NCBI GenBank assembly: GCA_021521415.1
Contig: JAIQDT010002050.1
Coordinates: 62,001 to 126,000, forward strand
Length of the DNA: 64,000 bases
Reading direction: 5' to 3'
DNA from: Bidens hawaiensis
Taxonomy: Eukaryota; Streptophyta; Magnoliopsida; Asterales; Asteraceae
The notes below the pieces were generated by a model. The model ran no database searches, was not told the DNA's origin, and saw only the letters and a list, made by a program, of their open reading frames with translations. The position numbers were made by a program, and so were the translations under genes. Position 1 is the first letter of the stretch; each line of letters opens with the position of its first letter. This document shows positions 57,538 through 64,000 of the stretch, piece by piece.

Positions 57538-58877
57538 GTATTCCCTGAGGATCTTCCGGGGTTACCACCGGAGCGAGAGATAGAATTCCAGATAGATTTA
57601 ATACCAGGAGCCCAGCCCGTCGCAAAAGCACCTTACCGTCTAGCTCCGTCTGAGATGAAAGAATTGATGTCCCAACTGCAAGAACTCCTCGAAAAGGGTT
57701 TCATAAGACCAAGTGTTTCCCCGTGGGGCGCACCAATGTTGTTCGTGAAGAAGAAGGATGGAAGTATGAGAATGTGCATAGACTATCGTGAGTTGAATAA
57801 GCTTACGGTAAAGAATAGATATCCTTTGCCAAGGATTGATGATCTGTTTGACCAACTGCAAGGTTCAAGTTGGTTCTCACGAATAGATATCAGATCAGGC
57901 TATCATCAGCTGAAGGTGAAAGAGGCAGACATCCCTAAGACAGCGTTCCGAACGCGGTATGGACACTACGAGTTCCTCGTAATGTCATTCGGTCTAACAA
58001 ATGCTCCTGCAGCATTTATGGACATGATGAATAGGGTGTGTCGGCCGATGTTGGATAAGTCGGTTATCGTCTTCATTGATGATATATTGATTTATTCAAA
58101 GAGCAAGTCTGACCATGCTGAGCATCTGAGAGAGGTATTGGAGACTCCGAAGAAAGAGAAATTGTATGCTAAGTTCTCGAAGTGCGCATTCTGGTTAAGA
58201 GAAGTGCAATTTCTAGGTCACGTGTTTAATCCGGAAGGGATTACCGTGGACCCAGCTAAGATTGAAGCGATAACGAATTGGAAGACTCCACAGAATCCGA
58301 CTGATATACGAAGCTTCCTAGGGTTAGCTGGCTACTATAGGAGATTCATCGAAGGTTTCTCCAAGATAGCCGCACCATTGACCGGTATGACCCGAAAGTC
58401 GACAGTATTCAATTGGGGAAAGTTTCAAGAAGAAGCCTTTGAGGAATTAAAGAAGAGACTCACGCAAGCTCCAATCCTTGCTCTACCCTATGGTGACGAG
58501 GATTTAGTTGTTTGTGCTGATGCCTCGCATCAAGGGCTAGGTTGCGTCTTGATGCAACGAGGGAAGGTGATAGCTTACGCGTCTAGACAGTTGAAAGTCC
58601 ACGAGAGTACTTATCCGACGCATAATTTAGAGCTAGCGCAGTAGTGCATGCCTTAAAGATATGGAGGCATTACCTGTATGGTACTAAGTGTACTATTTAT
58701 ACAGATCATAAGAGTTTAAAGTATTTCTTTGAGCAGAAGGAATTGAACATGAGGCAAAGAAGATGGTTAGAATTGATAAAGGATTACGACTGTGAGATCA
58801 AGTACTACCCCGGTAAAGCTAATGTGGTCGCCGACGCGCTAATCCGTAAGAACGAGGAAGTCCTTGCAACAGTCTAG
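57538..58877 (+). pseudogene. Tekay reverse transcriptase and RNase H
   Basis: RT continues in the gag-protease frame: [67 protein letters not shown] and the catalytic [13 protein letters not shown]. The thumb and connection follow ([25 protein letters not shown]). RNase H starts [19 protein letters not shown] one-base deletion at about 58640 (GCGCAGTAG) shifts the frame. RNase H then goes on as [28 protein letters not shown] and [11 protein letters not shown] to a TAG at 58875-58877. The active-site Asp pair is intact. Apart from the stop before it and this deletion, the domain looks sound. Confidence 0.92.
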
Positions 58878-60331
58878 TCATACAAGTTGATCATGAAACC
58901 AAGTCTTTTTGAAAAAATTATCAAGTTGCAGTCAGAGGTGTTAGTAGATGAAGGGTTAGTAAAGAAAGAAAGTATTTATGGCCAGCAATATGAGTTAATG
59001 GAAAACACTCATGGAGTTAAGACTAGGTTCGACCGTATGTGGATCCCACGCCATGGTGATCTTAGAAGTCGAATATTAGATGAGGCTCATAAGTCAAGAT
59101 ATTCGATTCATCCAGGAGCTACAAAGATGTATCAAGATTTAAAAAGAGACTATTGGTGGCCGGGAATGAAGAATGATGTAGTAGATTATGTCAGTAAGTG
59201 CTTAACTTGTTTACAAGTCAAAGCCGAACATCAGAAGCCTTATGGGAAGATGCAACCGCTAGAGATACCTGAGTGGAAATGGGAACACATCACCATGGAT
59301 TTCATAACTAAGCTACCGTGTACAACTAAGCATCATGATACCATCTGGGTGATAGTGGACCGTTTGACCAAGAGTGCTCACTTTCTGCCTATACGAGAGG
59401 CCATCTCGTCAGAAACGTTAGCAAGCTTGTTCATTAAAGAAGTTGTAACCAAGCATGGAGTACCGTTATCGATTGTGTTCGATAGAGATACACGGTTTAA
59501 TTCAAGATTTTGGAAGAAGTTCCATGAAGCTATGGGAACGAGGTTGAACATTAGTACGGCGTATCCTCAAAACGATGGGCAGTCTGAAAGGACGATCCAA
59601 ACCCTTGAGGATATGCTGCGTGCTTGTGTTTTAGATTTTGGTGAAGTTGGGATGATCATCTGCACCTGGCAGAGTTCTCCTATAACAATAGTTACCATTC
59701 AAGTATTGGTATGCCACCGTTTGAGATGCTTTACGGTAGACGATGTAGAACCCTGGTGTGTTGGGGTGAGATTGGTCAGAAGGAAATGGGAAGCCTAGAA
59801 GTGGTTCAAGAAACATCTTCAAGGTTCGATAAGATCAAAGCAAGAATGAAAGCCGCTCAAGACAGACAGAAGTCGTATGCGGATAAGCGGCAACAACCGA
59901 TTGAGTTCAACATTGATGACAATGTGATGCTTAAGATCTCGCCTTGGAAAGGAATTATCCGTTTTAGAAAGAGGGGGAAATTGAGTCCAAGGTACATTTG
60001 ACCGTTTAAAATTATAGATCGTGTAGGCGAAGTGGCTTATAAACTAGACTTGCCAGAAGAGTTAGAAGGAATTCATTCAACCTTCCATGTTTCTCATCTG
60101 AGAAAATGTCTAGCTGATGACACGTCCCACGTGCCATTAATGGACATTGAGGTTGATGAACAGTTGAACTACATTGAGCAACCGATAGAGATAGTTGACC
60201 GCAAGGAGAAGCAACTTCATCGCAAAGTTATACCTCAAGTGAAAGTGATATGGAAGCATTGCAGGGGATCGGACGCTACATGGGAAGCTGAGGATGAGAT
60301 GCGCAAGTTTTATCCGAATCTGTTTATGTAA
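58878..60331 (+). pseudogene. Tekay integrase with chromodomain-like C-terminus
   Basis: The zinc-binding region (about residues 60-110 of the open segment: HKSRYSIHPGATKMYQDLKR, then CLTCLQVKAEH) is followed by the catalytic core. Its acidic residues are in ITMDFITKL, FDRDTRFNSRFW and NDGQSERTIQ. A frameshift near 59640 moves the reading to HLAEFSYNNSYHSSIGMPPF, DKRQQPIEFNIDDNV and the GPY/F module (KLSPRYI, then TGA at 59999-60001, then PFKIIDRVG). The end (HRKVIPQVKVIWKHCRGSDA, then TWEAEDEMRKFYPNLF) resembles the chromodomain of Tekay/Del chromoviruses, which directs insertion into heterochromatin. Three lesions (stop at 58875, frameshift, TGA) prevent expression. Confidence 0.9.
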
Positions 60332-60339
60332 TAGTAGGT

Positions 60340-60373
60340 TTCGGGGACGAAACCTCTTTAAGGAGGGAAGACT
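60340..60373 (+). promoter_or_regulatory. Polypurine tract of the Tekay-like element
   Basis: 'cggggacgaaacctctttaa' and then GGAGGGAAGACT lead directly into the LTR start TGTAACATCC at 60374. Confidence 0.85.
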
Positions 60374-61987
60374 TGTAACATCCTACTTTCGGTTATATTA
60401 ATTAAATAAAGTTCGTTTATTTTATTGTGGGTCGTTATCGGTTTAGTTGAATAGAATACGAGATGGACTTGTGTTGGGTAAATGGATATGGGTTATGGAC
60501 TTGGGTTATGGAGGAATGAAGGAAAGACCATGGGCTTAAGCCCATGATCAAAAATATATATACCCTTAATCCTCCATTTAATTCATTTACACATATCCCT
60601 TACACCATCCAAAACACACACTTAAGATTCTCTCTCTAGTTCTCTCTCTCTCTCTAAACCGATATCAAGAAGGAAACCGAGAACCGACCCAAGGTAATGA
60701 TAGTATTTTATTGTTTGAGCTTAAATCCGTTAAATATAATCATGAAACGACGAGCCGACACCGTTAAACCGTTTAAGTCACGAGATCCGGGTGGATTTGG
60801 GTATAAACCGAACCTATGATGAGCTTAGGGGTCACCCTAGCTCAGATCTGGATCGAACGGGATGAAAAACGAGTCAAAACACGTTTTTCCGGCAAATCCG
60901 CGGTTTTCCGGCGGTGGCACCGGAAAGGCGGGGCCGGAAAAGGTTGGTACGAGGTTAGCGATGTCAGGGAATGTTCTGACATTCCTTGACCTAACACTAA
61001 TTCGCTAAGGGTAACTTGCAAAGTAGGTGTGATTCGCCAGCCGATTCGCTAGGGAAAGATTAGCGAACTAGCATGTCATTCGTTAAGGAAATAAGGGCGA
61101 ACTAGGCCATTCGCTAAGGCCATTCGCTAAGAGAGGGACGAATGAACCCCCTTCGTTATAGGGTTCATTCGTTGACCAGATCAGTTCGTTAAGGACCAAT
61201 TCGCTATAAGGACCAGTTCGTTAAGATGTCTGATTCGTTACAAAGGCAGATTCGCTATAATGGCTAATTCGTTATGAATTCCCATTCGTTAAGAGCATCT
61301 TAACGAACCAGAACTTTGAAAGAATGACAGAACAGTCCCTGGACTTAGAAAAGAATGATTTAATTACAATTAGGCCCTTGAACTTTTAAGTAGCAAATTA
61401 ATTAACAATTCAAAATGTTAATGGAAAATGTGTTACGACAGTTAATGGAAATAAAATTTTTCCAAGTTGACCTGGCAGCTCGACCCCAGCCAGGGGCTCT
61501 GCCCCTTGTACCCCGCTAGGGGCTGCCGCCCCTAGAACCCCGCTGCCAGGGGCGCTGCCCCCGGACTCCCGTTCGTTGAGGGTAATGATTAAACTAGAAA
61601 GGCGATATGTGTAGTGATAGTTACTGAAACATATAATTATTATACAGTTAGCCGTGCACAACTCAAGAAGGGAATAACCGTAAACGGTGAACGCAACCGC
61701 ATTGAGGTGAGTTTCTAGCCCCACTTCCTTGTTATGTTTTCGGGGCTGTGTGCATACTCGATGTGATAGTTAATACACTTATCTTAAGTGGTAAGTGTAT
61801 TCCTTGTATGATTTTTGTATGATGATTGTTTGACGGTGCGTGAACGATCTTCGGATATTGCATGTACCGTCAGGTGGTAGTTAAGATATGATTGATAAGT
61901 ATGATGAAAGATAGGATGTATGTATGAATATATGATGTATGCATAATGTATGTATGTTATGATGATGGTACGTGAACGCTCTTCGGA
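60374..61987 (+). repeat. Truncated 3' LTR of the Tekay-like element
   Basis: It matches 53056-54634 with a few small indels and scattered substitutions (high nineties percent identity by eye). It stops in 'gaacgctcttcgga', where the 5' LTR continues with 'gattgcacg'. The tandem 32-bp repeat and the LTR end are missing. Confidence 0.93.
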
Positions 61988-61995
61988 ACTGGACT
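61988..61995. other. Duplication breakpoint with 8-bp filler
   Basis: Between the last LTR base (61987) and the first base of the Athila segment (61996, matching 51360) lie eight extra bases, ACTGGACT. CTGGACT also occurs about 40 bp downstream in the joined Athila sequence, so the filler may be a copied scrap made during end joining. Confidence 0.75.
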
Positions 61996-63689
61996 ACTGG
62001 CGAGGACCGCGGCTGCTGCGGCTATGAGAGCTGGACTACCGACACGTCACCAGAGGCCGCTTCATAGATCAGAGAGACCGGGTGCTCAGTTCCCGGTCAG
62101 AGAGCCTCGCCTAGAGGATATTACTTTGGATTCGTTATATGACCGGATGGAGTCCGGTTTTGATCAGATCAGGGGTTATGTGACGGAGCAGCGGGACGAG
62201 ATGAGACAGATGATAGAGGCAAACCAGAGGAGGCAGGATGAGCACATGAGGCATATGATGACTGCACTAAGGATTGAGTTGCCTACTTATCTTCGACAGC
62301 CGGACGATGCGGGTCCGAGCGGATCGAGCGCCCCGGGTGGTTCGGGGTATGGTCATGGAGTGCATTTTTATGGGCCGGGTCATCCAGAATTTGATAATGC
62401 GGAGTCATACCGTATTCTTGAACTGAAGTCGGAAGAGGAAGAAGACGACGATTGAGTTTCTGAGCTGACATGGGAGTTTATGTTTTGTGATGCTTTTATT
62501 TTATTTTATTTTTTTATGATGTTTTTGTTTTTATTTGGTCTGTACGGATATTATTTTAGACTTTTTGGTTGGGTTTGCGAGTTGGAAGTTGGTGGACATT
62601 TGAAACTTATAAGTAACCTTTATGTTTTAGATTTTATGTTTGATGTTACTTAGGTTTGTCGAGAGGAGAAGTCGTGTCCGTTCAGAAAGAGAGAACGAGT
62701 TACCATTTCATATTGAGCAGTTGGTGAGGAGAGCACCCATGGAAATAGACTGGCATATCGACAGTCTCGCATTTTACCAGCTAAGTCTTTTCCATTGTAT
62801 TTTGTTTTTATGTTTTTTTGTTTTTTTTATGTCTTTGTTTTTATCTTTTTTAGGTGTTTGCTTTTTATTTTTTTATAATTCTAGCTTTTGCTTTTGATTT
62901 TTTCGAGTCGTGTTTCCCCTTGCCCACATTGAGGACAATGCAAAATTTAAGTGTGGGGATGGGACACAAGTGTTTCAACTAATTTGAGTTTTGTTTTCGT
63001 TTTCGTACTATTGTTTAAAAAAATAAAAAATAGAAAAAATAAAAAAATTGAAAAAGTTTTAAAAAATGTCCCTTAAGTCTAGTTTTTGTTGCGTTAAAGT
63101 GGGAGATGGTGATATTTATCGGAAATTGGTTTTTCAAACTACTAATAATATGAGATAAATAAAAGAAAGCGCACTTAACTTGGAATGTGTCGGTAGGCTC
63201 AGCCTTGAAAATGAAAGGACAATTTTGTAAAATGGGTCGGAAATCTCTTGTGGGTAAAGCGTTTTGTCCGTATAAAATAAGTAATGAAAGGTCAGCCATA
63301 CTCAAGCCTCAATTATTGGTATGAAAAAGTGGAAATATTATAAACATTGAAAATTTTAAAAAATTCTGAATACATTATCATATGACGCTTGGGTAGGTTT
63401 AATGTTAGAGTATGCCGTGTAGCCTGTGATATAAATCTTAAACCACTAGTTTTAGTGTTTTAAACATCATTGGCGTATGGTTTTATAACCTTAAATCTTT
63501 TATTGATGGGATGCCCCGAGTCCGGAGACCATGGGTCTGTATGCCGACTATTCATCTGGGTATTCACAATTCCAAAAGGGGTTGTGAATATATAAAATAA
63601 AAGCTAAAAAAGAGCAAACCCGCAGTTTTCTGCCACTTAAGTGTTTAAACATGATCACAAAAAGTACAAAAGTACAAATGCATTACAGA
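61996..63689 (+). repeat. Second copy of Athila ORF3 end and 3' region
   Basis: It corresponds to 51360-53050 with a constant offset of 10636-10639. Differences are few, for example 'cttatcttcg' for 'cttctcttcg' and a small change at the ORF end. It leads into another Tekay LTR exactly as the first copy does, except that CTTGA before the LTR is absent. Confidence 0.93.
62024..62455 (+). pseudogene. Second copy of the Athila ORF3 C-terminal segment
   Basis: This 143-codon open segment repeats the C-terminal part of ORF3 (QRDEMRQMIEANQRRQDEHM helix, Gly/Ser linker, YGPGHPEFDNAESY). Here it ends SEEEEDDD, while the first copy ends SEEEEERLS after a small indel in the GAAGAA run. The acidic end is likely the original. 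The N-terminal two thirds are missing because the duplication joint at 61996 falls just before it, so it has no start of its own. Confidence 0.75.
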
Positions 63690-64000
63690 TGTAACATCCT
63701 ACTTTCGGTTATATTAATAAATAAAGTTCGTTTATTTTATAGCGGGTCGTTATCGGTTTAGTTGAATAGAATACGACATGGACTTGTGTTGGGTAAATGG
63801 ATATGGGTTATGGACTTGGGTTATGGAGAAATGAAGGAAAGACCATAGGCTTATGCCCATGATCAAAAATATATATACCCTTAATCCTCCATTTAATTCA
63901 TTTACACATATCCATTACACCATCCAAAACACACACTTAAGATTCTCTCTCTAGTTCTCTCTCTCTCTCTCTAAACCGATATCAAGAAGGAAACCGAGAA
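63690..64000 (+). repeat. Third Tekay LTR, running out of the window
   Basis: TGTAACATCCTACTTTCGGT at 63690 starts a copy of the 53056 LTR that continues to the window edge. Its left flank (CATTACAGA) is the same Athila site as the first LTR, pointing to duplication and not to a fresh insertion. Confidence 0.93.

Larger units (their letters stand above)
53056..61987 (+). mobile_element. Tekay-like chromovirus (Ty3/gypsy) with truncated 3' LTR
   Basis: The order is 5' LTR (53056-55303), Met-tRNA primer site, gag with zinc knuckles, protease, RT, RNase H, integrase with a chromodomain-like end, polypurine tract and 3' LTR (60374-61987). The second LTR lacks about its last 630 bp because it is fused to a foreign segment. 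The left flank is the Athila 3' region; no target duplication can be checked. Its gag-pol is the best preserved in the window, with only six or so lesions. Confidence 0.93.

Overview
The window is nuclear DNA of a flowering plant. It has GT-AG introns, plant LTR-retrotransposon lineages (Tekay-like chromovirus, Athila, Tat), CACTA, Mutator-like, hAT-like and PIF/Harbinger-like DNA elements, and primer sites for plant initiator-Met and Asp tRNAs. The style of the repeats suggests an Asteraceae eudicot, but that is inference. Almost all of it is repetitive. I find one apparently intact host gene, a six-exon short-chain dehydrogenase of the plant 11-beta-hydroxysteroid dehydrogenase (steroleosin/HSD) type at 22828-25890 (+).

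Layout, left to right. 1-2015: end of a CACTA element with subterminal repeats and a broken PB1-like ORF. 2016-3466: AT-rich spacer. 3467-16168: remnant of a Mutator-like element, split by a complete 11.6-kb LTR retrotransposon (4155-15794; 3.0-kb LTRs; 5-bp target duplication TGTTT; pol in ruins on the minus strand). About 17.07-20.37 kb: PIF/Harbinger-like element that keeps only its Myb/trihelix ORF1. Nested in it is a Pack-MULE (17250-18574) carrying exon 1 of a DUF662/RAB6-interacting-golgin gene. 21415-22557: hAT-like inverted-repeat element ending about 70 bp upstream of the probable TATA box of the dehydrogenase gene. 26.7-27.2 kb: small 'ACCCG'-rich hAT-like element. 27354-30206: probable solo LTR.

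The right half is a nest of three Ty3/gypsy elements. The outermost is a Tat-lineage element on the minus strand. It has a 3' LTR at about 31.46-32.07 kb, two 43-bp minisatellite arrays and an antisense multi-exon ORF with its own TATA boxes. Its pol (39375-41537) has integrase, a second archaeal-type RNase H and the classical RNase H. This element is interrupted at 41538 by an Athila element: LTR 41538-43218, Asp-tRNA primer site, gag, PR-RT-RH-INT, and an extra ATHILA-type ORF. The Athila is in turn interrupted at 53056 by a Tekay-like chromovirus with LTRs 53056-55303 and 60374-61987 (the second truncated).

At 61987/61996 the Tekay 3' LTR is fused to a second copy of the Athila ORF3 region, which leads into a third Tekay LTR at 63690. 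This looks like a tandem segmental duplication with a period of about 10.64 kb that continues past the window.

Every retroelement coding region carries nonsense and frameshift lesions, so none looks autonomous. No tRNA, rRNA or CRISPR was found. Coordinates of element ends come from reading repeats, target duplications and primer sites by eye; sequence identities quoted are eye estimates.
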